From Datnioides undecimradiatus (taxonomy: Eukaryota > Chordata > Actinopteri > Lobotiformes > Datnioididae), in contig WARS01000063.1 in NCBI GenBank assembly GCA_008933995.1, forward strand, positions 660,001 to 724,000: a stretch of DNA of 64,000 nt, given 5' to 3'. Positions 10,419 to 22,830 of the stretch are shown here, one piece after another. The number at the start of each line of letters is the position of its first letter. The stretch's first letter is position 1. The position numbers and the translations under genes were made by a program. Under the pieces are notes generated by a model. The model was not told the DNA's origin. It did no database searches and worked only from the letters and a program-made list of their open reading frames with translations.

Positions 10419-11777
10419 TCGGAGTGGACCACACACACACACACACACACACACTATCAGTGTTTTTCTCACACATCATCGCTCATCAGTTTGCCTTTTG
10501 TTGTATCTGTGTGTGAGTGTGTGATGCTCAGGGTTGATAGTGTGTTCTGGCAGACGAGGAAGAGACAAACAGCCTAAGTATAGAAACAGGAAGTCATTGT
10601 ATAACATACTAGAATAACTTCTTCCCAACGCACAGCGGGAGGAAGCAGCCTTCTGTCCTTCCTTGTTTCCTTTCCTCCTTCATGTCCTTGTTAATATTAG
10701 CAGAAATAACAAACAGATATGAAATTCTTTACTCTGAGCACCTGTATTTATGTTTATACTATACTATAATACTATATTTACAGGTTTTTAATGCACAATA
10801 TAGGAAGACTGTGTCCACTAAAAGTGTTTCAGAGTGTCTGACAGACTCCACTGTCTCAGCTGTGAGAGCTGCTGTGCTGCAGGAAGACGTCTGTGGAGAC
10901 GTGAGTGAGCGTTGGAGAGAGGAGCTGTGCAGAGTTTGTTGCTGTGGAGGACAGAAACCGTAGCTCAGCGTCTCTGAAAGATCAGAAACCAAACGGTTCA
11001 TAGCTGCACATCTCTGACCTGTGGCAGCAACACGTCACACAACACACAGCTCAGCTCTCACAGGCCTCCTCTGTCGCTGCTGCCCATCGGCTCTGCAGGG
11101 AGCAGCGTAACCGGGATGACTACAGGCAGCCAGAGAAGAGAAGAAACCCTGAACCACACACAGAGGAGCAGGTTTCATCATGTCGACAACAACAACCTGA
11201 GTCTGTCGGAGACACACACACTGTCAGTGGGCGTTCACTGATGGGGTGCAGTTGTCCTGTATTGCACATTGTAGCCTGTTTCCTTGGTAACAGCTGATCA
11301 ACACCGGACCAGTTTCAGTGTTGTCATCATCACTGCGTGGTATCAGTGTTTTACCTGGAATAAAGGAAGTTTGTGTTATCAGTGTCAGTCTGTCACGCCT
11401 GTAGCGTGGCGGCGAAGCTTTCAACGCCATCGCCATCACTTCCTGGTTTGTGTGAGGTTTGCATGCGGTGTGGCTCCCGTGTGTGAGATAAAGAGTTAAA
11501 TAATCAGTCGATCAGATATCAGCGTGTTCAGCTTTCCTTCCTCCACAAACAGAGATGAGTGATAAAATAACAGATATGGCAAGGGACAAAGGAAAACTGG
11601 CACTGTGTGTGTGTGTGTGTCAGTGTGTGTGTGTGTGCGTGTGTGTGTGTGTGTGTCAGTGTGTGTGTGTGTGTGTGTTGTTAAATGATAAAGAAGCTCA
11701 AAACACAAAATCAATGAAAACACCATTTTTCAAAATAAAAGTTTAATATTTGCACTTCTTTGTAAACTGAATCCTTC

Positions 11778-11779
<2 letters not shown>

Positions 11780-11823
<44 letters not shown>
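11780..11823. repeat. (GT)n microsatellite
   Basis: 44-bp uninterrupted GT array. Confidence 0.95.
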
Positions 11824-11824
<1 letters not shown>

Positions 11825-11951
11825 AACGCTGCTACAACACACACACACACATACACAGGTCTAATGAAGACAGATGAGACAGCACACACACTTCTCCTCG
11901 CCTCCTGGTTATTGATGAGCCTGAGGGGTCAAAGGTTATAGAAACACCAAC

Positions 11952-11954
<3 letters not shown>

Positions 11955-12000
<46 letters not shown>
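11955..12000. repeat. (GT)n microsatellite
   Basis: 46-bp uninterrupted GT array, 130 bp after the previous one. Confidence 0.95.
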
Positions 12001-12002
<2 letters not shown>

Positions 12003-12269
12003 CTCTCACTTTCTCTCCTTCATCATCACATTTTTCTTTTGGTTTTGTTTGGTTTTATCTTCATTTTTATTATTTTATTTGATTTTATTTTTATATTTTT
12101 ACTGATTTCGAACGTCTTCAGTCACTTTATAACTTTTTAAATAATCTCTTCTCGACGTTTTCAGTTAACTGCCTCCCTCTGTTCTGATTACGTTACACAG
12201 ATCTATTGTATATAATGAATAATAACACTTTTGTGCTTTTATAAGGGCCTAAAAATGAAAAGATACCTT

Positions 12270-12945
12270 CAAAGACTCTTATATATCACTGCCAACAGGC
12301 TTTACTTCCCTAGTTACGGTTGCTAAGCTCTGATTTTGCTACTTCCTGTTTGCAGGCAGGGTTTAGCTCGGCATGCTAATATTTTTAGGATCGCAGTTAG
12401 AGCAGAAGAAACGTGTGTATACCATTGCTTACATTTTATTTGACTTTATAAAGACAGTAAAAAACAAAAAATACTACACTTACACTGCTGATAGGGCTAA
12501 TTTCCATAATTACAGTTGCTAAGCTCTGTTGGCTACTTGTTTGAGGTTTAGCTTGGCGTGCTACTGTTTTTAGCTAACATCAGAGCAGAAAAACAAGCTT
12601 TAATTCAGTACTTTCACTTATTTTTGTTTGATAAAAGCCAAATAAAAAAAATTAATTAAAAAAATTAAAAATATCATCCAAGGCCTTAGTTACCATAGTT
12701 ACAGTTGCTAAGGCCTGATTGGCCACTTGTGTTTTGGAGGCGGGGTTTAGCTTGGAATGCTAATGTTTTAAGCTAACATCAGAGCAGAGAAACGGTCTTT
12801 AATTCAGTACTTACACTTATTTTCTTCTTTTTAAATTTAAAAACACCATCCAAACCTTTATATGTCACTGCTGACAGGCCTTAGTTTCCTAGTTACGGTT
12901 TCTAGGGCCTGATTGGCTACTTGCTGTTTGGAGGCGGCGTCTTGT
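12270..12945. repeat. Tandem repeat of about 190 bp, roughly 3.5 copies
   Basis: A module containing a TAGTTACGGTTGCTAAG-like core, CTGATTGGCTACTTG, a GGCGGGGTTTAGCTTGG-like block and AGCTAACATCAGAGCAG recurs with its core at about 12312, 12509, 12696 and 12890 (spacings 197, 187, 194). Copies have diverged by substitutions and A-rich indels. I do not recognise the family; it could be a short satellite array or internal repeats of a transposable element. Confidence 0.7.
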
Positions 12946-14780
12946 GAACCAAACTTACTGCAGCCCTGCAGATGTAACTTTCACTCATGTCTGACCATAA
13001 TTAAGCAGCCATGAACATGAATTTTCAGTTTTCGTTTCTGTAATAATCAGATTTAACGTGGTTTCATATCGAGTGGAATTCATTTTTCTGACTTAAAGAC
13101 TGTTTTTCCCTCCGCGACAGCACGACAGACCAGAAAACATTTGTCAAAGTAACTTGATTTAAAAACTGGAAATGTCCTTTGAGCTGCAGGACGACCACAT
13201 TATTCATGTCTCTTGGTGGATGCCTGCGGTCCGGGTCCTCTGAACGCCTCCATCTCTTCTTCCCCTGCTCCCTCTTCATCTCTCTATCTCTTCATCATCT
13301 CTTTCACTTCTCATCCACAGTGAGTCTGACTAATATTCCCCCAAAATAGCTGCGGTCTGACTAGCAAAATAAGGACTACTACTGTGTGTGTGCATGTGTG
13401 TGTGCGCACGTGTGTGTGTGGGTGTGTGTGCGCACGTGTGTGTGTGTGTGTGTGCGCGCGCGTGCGTGTGTGTGTGTGAAGCTCTGCCAGCTTTTCATTC
13501 CTTTTTGTTCCTGACCACATATGAAGAAAGCTGAATTATAATGGAGCCCATTATTAAGGCTTAGCAAAGACCTGATAGATCTGCGTTTGGGGGGGATTGT
13601 TGTAAAGTGTGCATACATGTGTGTGCCCGTGTGTGTGCATGTGTGTGTGCGTGTGTGTGTGTGTGTGTGCTGGATTTTGCCCCTGGTATTCACGGTGAAT
13701 ACAAAAACATTAAAGTGTCGGGCGGCATTACTGTAATTGCCGTTTTAGATCTGATTCGATACAGACCTCTCTGGGGAAGTTTTCGGAAACGTGTGTGTGT
13801 GTGTGTGTGAGCATATGGGTGAGCAGGAGAGAGGTGGAAACAGAGAGAGAGAGAGAGAAACAGTGATCCAGCTGGGAAACTGACTAACTGATTATCGTTA
13901 TGATTTCTGGGAAACGAGCGGCGTCACTGAACGCAGATTAGCTGTGTTGCTAATTTGTTCTTTTGTACTATTACGGTTGTGTTGCCGTGAAGTAAATCTT
14001 AATCCCATTATTTCGAAGCATTCACGTCGTGCAAAACCCGCATTTTACTGAAGTTACAGTAGCTCGAGCGGATATGATGACGCAATCGAAAGGCGACCAG
14101 GCGAAAGAGACTGTTAGCTTGAGTAAAGTCACAGATTCCTCTGGGAATGTTGTTGGAAACTCTTGGGATGATGTTAATTACCTGAGTAAACACAACATTT
14201 CACACACGTTAAGTCATTTTTTTGACATTTTAATGTGGGAAAATCACATATTTGACTCTTAAGTAAATTAAAATTTAACTTTTGTTAGTGTTGAACCTCA
14301 GATTTCAAGGATTTACAACATTTTTCAACCACTACGCCTTGAATTTCTATCATTGTCTGATTCTGTTGCTTTAATATGTGACTTTTCTTCTTCTTCTTGT
14401 TTTCTCGCAGCTCATTTCTTAATTTTTTTGTTGTTTTTTTCCCCAAATAGCCAAAAATTTATGTAGTATAAGATCAAAATGTACCCAAATGTCAAGAAAA
14501 TAAGAACGATAAGAATAAGCTTCCAAAAATCGACATGTTCAATGACTTTTTTACGAAAGATTTTGTAATATTTCATCATTATGGACAAACTTCATACAGA
14601 AATAAGTCTTTAATCTCACATGTTTGTTAGTACATCCACAGAAACTCTGTACTTTTCAAAGAAATTGTGTAAGTTTGAACTTTTCCCCCCATCGTGGATG
14701 ATAAAACACAACAAACGTTCAAGGCATAAACATTAAAAGATGAATGAAACAGAAACAAAGTAAGTTACAGAATGCAGGAA

Positions 14781-14814
<34 letters not shown>

Positions 14815-15072
14815 ACCACACACACACATAAACACACACACACATAAATACACACACAGCTGAGTCATTGAGCCCAGATGTCTTTATTTGCCTCTTCACC
14901 TACGCACAACACAATGACTGCTGGACTCAGATACAAACACTCGTAAAACATGATTTAACACAAACACACACTCATACCAGGCGCCAATTAACCACTGAAC
15001 TCACACACACACACACACACTCACACACTCGCTTTGCAGCAGTGTGCACACTCTGTGACACACACGTCAGGT

Positions 15073-15086
15073 TGACCTGATGAACT
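15073..15086 (-). promoter_or_regulatory. DR2 retinoic-acid-response-like element
   Basis: TGACCT-GA-TGAACT reads on the minus strand as AGTTCA-TC-AGGTCA, two half-sites both fitting RGKTCA with a 2-bp spacer. DR2 is one of the spacings bound by RAR/RXR. It is about 12 kb upstream of the cyp26b1 start codon. Activity is inference. Confidence 0.3.
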
Positions 15087-16118
15087 GTGTTTTCTAGCTG
15101 ACGGCGGTGTGTCATCATGGGAAACTGATGCTACATGTGTTATCTATAAAACTCTGATTAACAGCAGTGTGTGTGTGTCAGAGACCAAAAGAGTGTGTGT
15201 TACACGTGTGTAAGTCATGTTGTTTGTGGGAAATAGGTTGCTGGGTGCACGGACACACACACACACACACACACTGTTTCCCCCCTGTGCAGTGCAGACT
15301 AATAGTTTTGGGATGTGTGTATCGCCTTGTTGGCACCGAACAGTGTGACTGTCAGCAGGAGATCCGACGCCCCGAGGACTCGTGGACACTTTACAGACGT
15401 TTCGGTGTTCAGCAGCGAGCTTATGAGCTGTTCGGTGCCGCCCGGTAGAGTGCCAGTCTGCGGTCAGACACTCTGTCAGACATAATCCACACCATCCATT
15501 AAAGAGAGAGAGACTAAAAACTAGTTTCATGCCGAACTCGACCAAAAAATGTTGGTTTCTTGCACGATGTGGTAACAAAACCATGACCGAAACTTTCCAC
15601 TGATCCGAACCAAAACAAATTATTCAAGGATAAATAAACAGTGGATGAAGTTGCACTGTCAGCAGAAAACCTTCACCCAATAACAGACGAACAGTTAATA
15701 ATGCTATCAGGTCATAATTAAAGCACACAGACACAAGTGTCGTAACAGCATTAAATTAGCATTTCCTACATTTCCTGTATTAGAGTTTCTTACATTCCTG
15801 TGTTTTAAGTTGTTTTTTAAAACAAATACTTTATCAAACCACCTGTTCAACAACCACAAACATGTAGAAAAGCCATATTTCCCCTTGTTGTTGCAGCCTT
15901 ACATGTCAGCTAAACAGCACACTTTTAAGCTAATAGCCCTTGCTACAAACAAGCTAACATCAGCGCTCTCTGTAACTGTTATTGACCAAGAATCTTAAAA
16001 TTCAATAAATTCACTTTTAACTAAAACAAACCAGCTTCTGGTGTCCACCAGTGATACACGACTGATGTTTAAGATTGTGTTTAGTGACGTATTGAGTTGA
16101 ACAAGCTTTAAAAGTCAA

Positions 16119-16292
16119 CATGCTAGCAGCTCTGCGAGGTACAGTGGCGCTTTGAGCTAAATGCTAATGTCTGCGTGCTCACAGACATACTAACAAACAG
16201 TGACAATGCTAACATGCTAATGCTCAGCAGGTATAGTGTTTACCATGTTTGAGTCTAATGTCTTAGCTTGCTAACATTTGCTAACAATGCAA
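16119..16292 (+). repeat. Dispersed fish-type repeat rich in GCTAAC/GCTAATG motifs
   Basis: Contains a TTTGAGCTAAATGCTAA block, then AATGCTAACATGCTAATG and CAGCAGGTATAGTGTTTACC. I recognise this arrangement as a repeat found widely in percomorph genomes, probably a non-autonomous element, but cannot name the family. A copy in the opposite orientation lies at 63750-63870 and a partial relative near 9965-10010. Confidence 0.55.
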
Positions 16293-17513
16293 CAAAGAAC
16301 TATCACTTAAGCTAATAAGATTCATCCTCTGCGCATCACGAATGTTTGCAAGATGCCATATGTTAATGTGCTCAATGGTACCAACATCAAAATGTATAGA
16401 CTGACACATAGAAAGTAGAGAAACCAACCAGAAGATGCTTTAAAGAGAAAACAGAACAGCTAAGGAGAAGAGAAAACAGCTGCCTGACAGAAACTAACAG
16501 TACATGTTCAGCATGTTCAGTATTAAACCGCTACTCTCTTATGGCGCAATCGTCACATTTTCCCACTCCATGCCTCATTTCTTCTCGTCATTTATCACCT
16601 TATTTTGCCATTAAGATGTTCAGTCGGTCCCACTCGCTCCTCCCAGCATTACTCTTCTTTTTCTACACCCGAGGGTTTAGTTTGTCACATCAAAGACGCT
16701 GCTATTCATCCCTCAGTTTTGTTGCGTCATTGCGTGTCTCTGCGACAGCTGACGAGGGAGGATTAAGGTCTGTCTGTCTCTCGCTCTCACACTCAAGCAC
16801 AAAGAGATATTTTCTTAATTTAAACCATTCTCAGTCCCCACCAGTAGCGTTATGGGTCCCTGTGGAGCTTTTGACGGCCAAAGACTCAAAGACTCTTCTG
16901 AGAGGAGGAACAAAATTTTGGTTAAATCACTCAAAAATCACAACAAGTGGAGCCAGTGGCTCCTCACAAGTAATGATTACTTCATTTTATGTCTTTTTTC
17001 ACAACGAGTTGAAGGTTTTCACCAAAACATCCGCCTGCCATCAGCTTAAATCACAAAGTGTCCCAGCAAAAGATTCTCACAAGCAGGGATGATTCAGATT
17101 TACACATTTCAGCTAAATTAAATTCAGTTGTTGGGTCATGACTCAGCAAATGCAAAAACGTTCATTTTAACTTTATATGGTCATATAACAGCAGTGTGAT
17201 TGTTAATTTATAGTGTAACTGTGCAAATTATAATTTATATTATCATATATATAGGTGAGTCTAAATGCAGTCGAGGGTTTAAACGCAAGAATATGACACC
17301 TCTTGCCTAAAAAACACAAATTAGCCAAGAAGCTAGCTAAAACTAATGAAACTATAGCTGTGTAAGATCAGTGTGATGGCTATGTCATCCTGATGTTTTG
17401 TGAGGTCACAGTAACGTTGATATTTGACCTTTCAACTCCAAAATCTTGAATCCAACTCGACATTTGAATTTCAAGGAACTCACTTGAAACGTTAGGCCAA
17501 AACACATTTTGTG

Positions 17514-17528
17514 AGGTCACACTGACCT
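17514..17528. promoter_or_regulatory. Perfect IR3 (estrogen-response-element consensus) inside the tandem repeat
   Basis: AGGTCACACTGACCT is a perfect inverted repeat of AGGTCA with a 3-bp spacer, close to the textbook ERE. It is one of six positionally equivalent sites in the array; the others at 17403, 17649, 17752 and 18024 have one or more mismatches. Confidence 0.35.
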
Positions 17529-17886
17529 TGATCATTGACTTTCAATCTCCAAAACCTTGAGTCCAAGTTGATTTTTGTGCCAAAATATAAGGAATTCTCC
17601 CTAGGTTTCTGGAGATTTCGTGTAAACAAGGCCAAAATACATTTTGTGAGGTCACAGCAACCTAACCTTTGGCCCTCCAACTCCAAAATAAGGAATTCCC
17701 TCAAGACATTTTGGAGATATTGCCCACACAAGGTCAAAAACCAGTTTTGTGAGGTCACAGCCACCTTGCTCTTTGACCCTCTACCTCCAATTCTTGAGTC
17801 CAACGTGATGTTTATGCCAAAATATAAGGTATTCACCTGAGACATTCCAGAGATTTTGCGTAAACAAGGCCAAAACACATTTTGTG

Positions 17887-17901
17887 AGGTCACACTGACC
17901 T
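17887..17901. promoter_or_regulatory. Second perfect IR3 (estrogen-response-element consensus)
   Basis: AGGTCACACTGACCT again, identical to the site at 17514, in the fifth repeat unit. The identity comes from the repeat's ancestry, so presence alone does not show selection for receptor binding. Confidence 0.35.
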
Positions 17902-19590
17902 TTATCTTTGACTTTCCATCTCCAAAATCTCGAATCCAACTTGATGTTTGTGCTAAATTTGAAAGAATCCTTTTGAGATGTTCTGGAGATACTCCTTACA
18001 TGAAGCCAAAAACATGTTTTGTGAGGTCACAGTAACTTTGATCTTTGACCCTTGAGCTCCCAAATCTTTCAAGTTCAAATTCTGAGATATCCTGTTGACA
18101 AGAACGGGACAGACAGGCAACCTGAAAACACGATGTCTCCGCCCACGGCTGTCAACATTGCAGAGGCACAAAAACATCCAGACCATGACCAGACTGGAGT
18201 GCAGCAGCCGTGCTCAAGGGTTCGTTAGCAGTGACGTTTGAGGGAAGGGACATTACCACAAAACTATGGGTTTAAAACCCGCAACCTCACGGTACACAAA
18301 AGCTTTTTTTTTTTGGTAAAAAACTGAGTTGTTGTTTCTGTCCTCCCTGCTGCAGACATGCAGTGCAGTTCTGATCAAATGAGGCCCTAATTAAGTTGTC
18401 GCACACTAACCTTGTGGAGCAGCATAAAAAAACCCACATCCTAGTTTTTACTCAGAAGTCTTCCCACAAGCCCCGATCCAGAAAATTTGGCGAGGAGGAG
18501 GAGGGATGGAGGGGGGCGGCCACTTTGTACTTAATTAGTTCAAGGAATCTGCATGAAATCCTGTGCTGTTTAACCGCACTTAGTCACTGACCCCGAGGCC
18601 TGCAGGCATCAAACCCGGCACAGATAGTTCTCATCTTCTGATGGAATTCATCACCAAAAATGTGTCTCCAATTCAGTTTTGTTTCATTTTCTTTACAGGC
18701 ACAAGTCTTTAATCTATTAAATATTATAAAAAATAAGGCTGCGCACTTGTTTCACAAGGCAAACTGAGTAAGTTGTGTTGTTTTGGACACTTTAAGATTA
18801 AAAACCTGCTGAATTTTAAGGTCTGAACATGAAACCACAGGTGCAACAGCGGGTATAACCTTAATTAATCTGACATTCACAAAGTGTTTATTAAACTCAT
18901 GAGGATATAGCTCATTAGCAGCAGCGTCAATGCATTTAAACCCGAAACAAAGAGCGCCTGGTGTAAAAACCTCGGTCTCAACAGTAAAATAAACCATTAG
19001 CCACATCTGCAACTACTGAGCGACTTTAACGTCGCAGCTCATTCGGTTAATGCGTGTATTTCTCTTCAGTGGTGGCTTCTCTGTTGTTTTGTTTGTTGTT
19101 GTCCTCCTCGACTCTGCCAGGTCATTTCTTTTTTTTTATTGTTTATTCATCACCATGGGTCTGCAGCTGCCCAGCTGTTCTGCGCACAGCTCTTATTTTG
19201 GTTTAATGGAGGTTACCTAAGAGCACAACTGATGATAAAATGTGCAAAGCTAATTGCTGCAGCCTGTGATTACATAGCGAATGGTTCACCAACCCATTTT
19301 GAATTAATATAATAAAATCCACACCGATGATCATCTTTTTCCACAGTCAGACCGTCTGTGCTGTGAAGCAACTCCAAACTGACATTTACTGCAATCATTT
19401 ATCTGGCTTTTTGACCTCTTAGAACCACAGTTTCCCCTTAAAGTTCCCCTTAAATTCCCAAGTATTTGTGTGACAGTAAAATGAAAATAATGGGCGTTCC
19501 TGAAAACGGACCAGGATGAAAAATGGGAGATGACAGACATTACTGTTGTTTAAAAGTGCAGTTTAGTCACCTGAGGTACAAACCAGTACT

Positions 19591-19788
19591 ACAAAAAGAC
19601 AAAATGACCACAGAGAAATGCACAAATTGAACAGAAAGAGACACAAAACAACCACAAAGAGACTCAAACTGACCACAAAGAGACACAAATAACGCTCAAA
19701 AATATGTAAAACAACCACAAAGAGACACAAACTGACCACAAAGAGATGCAAAACCACAAAAATGTCCAAAACAACCACAAAGAGATGC
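19591..19788. repeat. ACCACAAAGAGACACAAA-type minisatellite (about 20-bp unit)
   Basis: Imperfect copies of a roughly 20-bp unit containing ACCACAAAGAGACACAAA repeat over about 200 bp with decay in the middle. This is a common minisatellite type in percomorph fish. On the minus strand it gives low-complexity CLFVVSL-like translations, which are not genes. Confidence 0.75.
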
Positions 19789-21154
19789 GTTTCCCTTTGT
19801 GTTAACTTCATTTTCAGATAACCCAGTGAAGACAACATTCAGAGAGGGGTCATTATAGGTCATGAGCATGTGTACATTTCTTATAATACTCATTAACGTT
19901 GGCTTAAGTCATATTTTGAAAGCGTGTTTTATAATCATAAGAGTAGATTTAGACTTTATTGCTTCGATTTTCTGAGTAAATGATCTGAGTGCCTCCTGCA
20001 CCACCGGTCCGTCTGGGTTCAAGAGGTAAACAACATATTTTGCAGATGCATTCACTAAACTACCACCAACACCGCCGCTGCTGCTGCATGCCAAACTCGC
20101 CTAAATTCGCCCTAATTCGTAAAACCACTTGTTCTCCATCAGCAGATAATAGCAACCCTCTGGCGTTGACCGATCGCACCGGCTGTGACTTCCCATAATC
20201 CCCCTCCTCCCACCGCCTCCCCGCTCTGTTCTGCACTGGAACACCCACAAATCCAGAGAAACAGCAAAATGGTGATGCAAACTGTGAATCTTACTGTAAA
20301 GCTGTGATTCGTGTGTGTGTGTGTGTGTGAGTGTGTGATGATGTCATAGCTTACAGGACAGTGATGCTCTAATATAACCCAGGCTGCGGGGTCACCAGGG
20401 TGCCACGAACCTACGTGTGTGTGGTAATGAGGTCATTGTTGCTCTGTAGCCTTGTTTTGGACTCTTCTTTTAAACGTTGACTCAAGTTCAGATTTTATGC
20501 GTCACATCTTGACTGAGTTTCATGCCATTTATTGTTTTTAATTGTTTTTATTTTGGTCTATCTGCGTCTTGTTTTAGCGCTCTAAGTAGATCTGTTGTGC
20601 AACTTTCCTGGATGTTACATCGATCTCCTGGTGTTGCAGCAGGCTCAATCAGTGCTGCGACTGGTGCCTCATCATCCAACAGCTCTCACTCCCACCTCGT
20701 CACACATGGACGCTCGCTCAGGACGTATTGTCATCATTTCCCAACTTAGTGGGGACGCATTTGTAGTGATGGCAGACTTTTACAGATGTTCCTTAATGCT
20801 GTAAATAGTCGTCGGACGCCTGGATCTTAAGTTATCAGAGAAACAAGCTGAGCAAACGTTAGCAGTTAGTCACTGACTTTTGGTCTCACATTAATGTAAT
20901 TCTACATCTTCCCGGATACAGTTTGTTCATTTTCACCATTAATGTTGCAGATTTCTGCCACTATTTGTTCTCCCAAGCACACGTCTACAGCGTGTGCACG
21001 TGTGCAAACGTATCGCTCTAAAGTTAATTTGTAAAAATGCAAAATTTTGCTTGTTTTGTGCAAATTTGTGCAGAGAATAAAAGGAATCTATCTTCTCGCT
21101 CTCGCTTTCAGATTTTCCTCCTCATCTCCATCATTTCTCTTTCTTCTCTGCTGT

Positions 21155-21187
<33 letters not shown>

Positions 21188-21349
21188 ACACGCTCGTGTT
21201 AACTTCCTCTGTCCCACTAAGCCCTCCAAAGCCTAAGCTAAACACCTCGGCTGTGAAAGGTCGTTCCAGGGTCAGAGGAAATTGAAAATACGTTCGCTAG
21301 CAAAACTCACACACGTCACCGTGCGCTCACACACTTTCTCTCTCTTTCT

Positions 21350-21356
<7 letters not shown>

Positions 21357-21388
<32 letters not shown>
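21357..21388. repeat. (CA)n microsatellite
   Basis: About 32 bp of CA. A second, slightly longer CA array is at 21539-21576. Confidence 0.9.
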
Positions 21389-21394
<6 letters not shown>

Positions 21395-21539
21395 CTCTCC
21401 CTGGCGGACTGTCACACACCCACGGCTAACTGAGGTAAGCGAGTGCGTGTGTTTAGGTAAAGTGTTAAAAGCTTAAGCGGACATAGCTGAGGAATGTAAA
21501 GATAAGGCGTCTTTGCTTATACAAAGAAACACACTCACA

Positions 21540-21578
<39 letters not shown>

Positions 21579-22239
21579 GCGCTGCAGCCACAAGAAAGCG
21601 GTAATTATCTAACTTACATGCATAACGGCGTTAATGGGCTCAGCAGCACCAAATCTTCCTGCGGCCGAATCTGGGCTGGAAACGCCGACAGCCTGACACG
21701 TTACACAAGAGGTCGCGACCTCGTAATGGAACAGATGAGGTCGCCGCAGACGGTCTTCAGGACGGTTGTGCGTTTGGTTGCGTGTTTAGAGACGCAGAGG
21801 AGACAAAGCTGAATCAGAGCTGAACTCTGAAAAGCTGTTAAATCAGGAGTTTGTGAATCAGCCTCGAATCAGAGCCGCTGTGGTCTGCGTCACCGCCGAC
21901 TCTCGGGAGATTAGCTTCTGCTTGGACGTGACTCAATCAAACTCTGTAACGTCAGCTGATTCATGTATTTCTGAAATCAAAACTTTTAAATAAGCAAAAC
22001 CTGCAACTACTCACTGACCCCAAAAGCTGAATGACCATGATAAATGTGCAGCAGGCTGGTGGAGCTTCATTAGAGCTGATCTACATTAGCATATATCTAT
22101 GGTTTATGCATAAATGTGGAATATATTGCATCATATACATCAAAAATACCAATTATTGGTGCATTTTATACATTGTAAAAAGGGTTTTTACAATGCATTA
22201 AGTCTTGATTTATGAAATATACTAACACTTATCCATTTA

Positions 22240-22830
22240 TCCACCAAGGAAGGTATTCGAGACGGTGTATGCATCACGATGTATGCCCTCTTAAGCTCCT
22301 TGTAGTTGGACACATCTGGAAAACCTCCAGAAAGCGTCACGATCAAAAGCCTGAAACTGCACAAGAAGGAGCAGTTCTACACCAGAGGAAACTCTCTTTC
22401 AGTCACTACCGCCAAGTTCAGGACCACAGCTGAGACCTAAAACAAACCTATATTTGGCTTCTGCAGACCCCAAATCAACAACAGACAACGACAAACCCAT
22501 TGGGAACCTCAGATGTTGGGCTGCAAACCCGTGTCATCATGATATGATGGAGATAACATCATCTGCAAACAGCAAACAGACTCTCCTTCACCCACCAACA
22601 TCTTGAGATGTTCATGGAACTCAAACAAAACCCTGGCGAACACAGATAATCACTCTGCACAATGGCCCATGTACCGAATTCTCCCATAAGTCTGTACTGG
22701 CAGACTCAGAGTTCAAGACCTGGTCCACTTCTCCAGGGATGGTCTGCATTGCTCTTCTTGGGTCCAGAGTTCAACACTTGGTCCTTTCCAGCACCCCTGA
22801 CCTTCCCCCAGTGGCTGGAGCTCAACCTCT
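22240..22830 (-). mobile_element. Decayed LINE (L2/Maui-like) reverse-transcriptase relic
   Basis: On the minus strand, 22569-22558 encodes FADD inside LFADDVIS, the catalytic palm motif of non-LTR reverse transcriptases. About 75 bp upstream on that strand, near 22640, a VRQGF stretch matches the RQG motif that precedes it, so part of the segment between has been deleted. Further along (about 22440-22300, minus), sequence opposite GTCACTACCGCCAAGTTCAG and GGAAAACCTCCAGAAAG recalls the 3' part of fish L2/Maui-type LINEs. Stops and frameshifts abound, so it is a dead fragment. The boundaries are approximate and the subfamily is from memory of similar elements. Confidence 0.5.

Larger units (their letters stand above)
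17400..18190 (+). repeat. Degenerate tandem repeat with GAGGTCACA modules (six copies)
   Basis: A module starting TTTTGTGAGGTCACA, followed by CTTTGACC, CTCCAAAATCTTGAATCC, a variable middle and GAGATATTGCGTAAACAAGGCCAAAA, recurs six times. AGGTCA occurs at 17403, 17514, 17649, 17752, 17887 and 18024 (spacings 103-137 bp). The 3' end carries a distinct tail with GGGACAGACAGGCAACC and CCGCCCACGGCTGTC. It resembles a repeat I have often seen in fish genomes; I cannot give its formal name. Each unit carries nuclear-receptor-like half-sites. Confidence 0.7.

Noticed and set aside
16541..17092. 183-codon + strand ORF upstream of the ERE-bearing repeat
   Set aside because: Serine-rich with no recognisable motif or homologue and no promoter or splice evidence.
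19563..19838. Repetitive CLFVVSL-type protein on the minus strand
   Set aside because: It is the translation of a 20-bp minisatellite common in fish.
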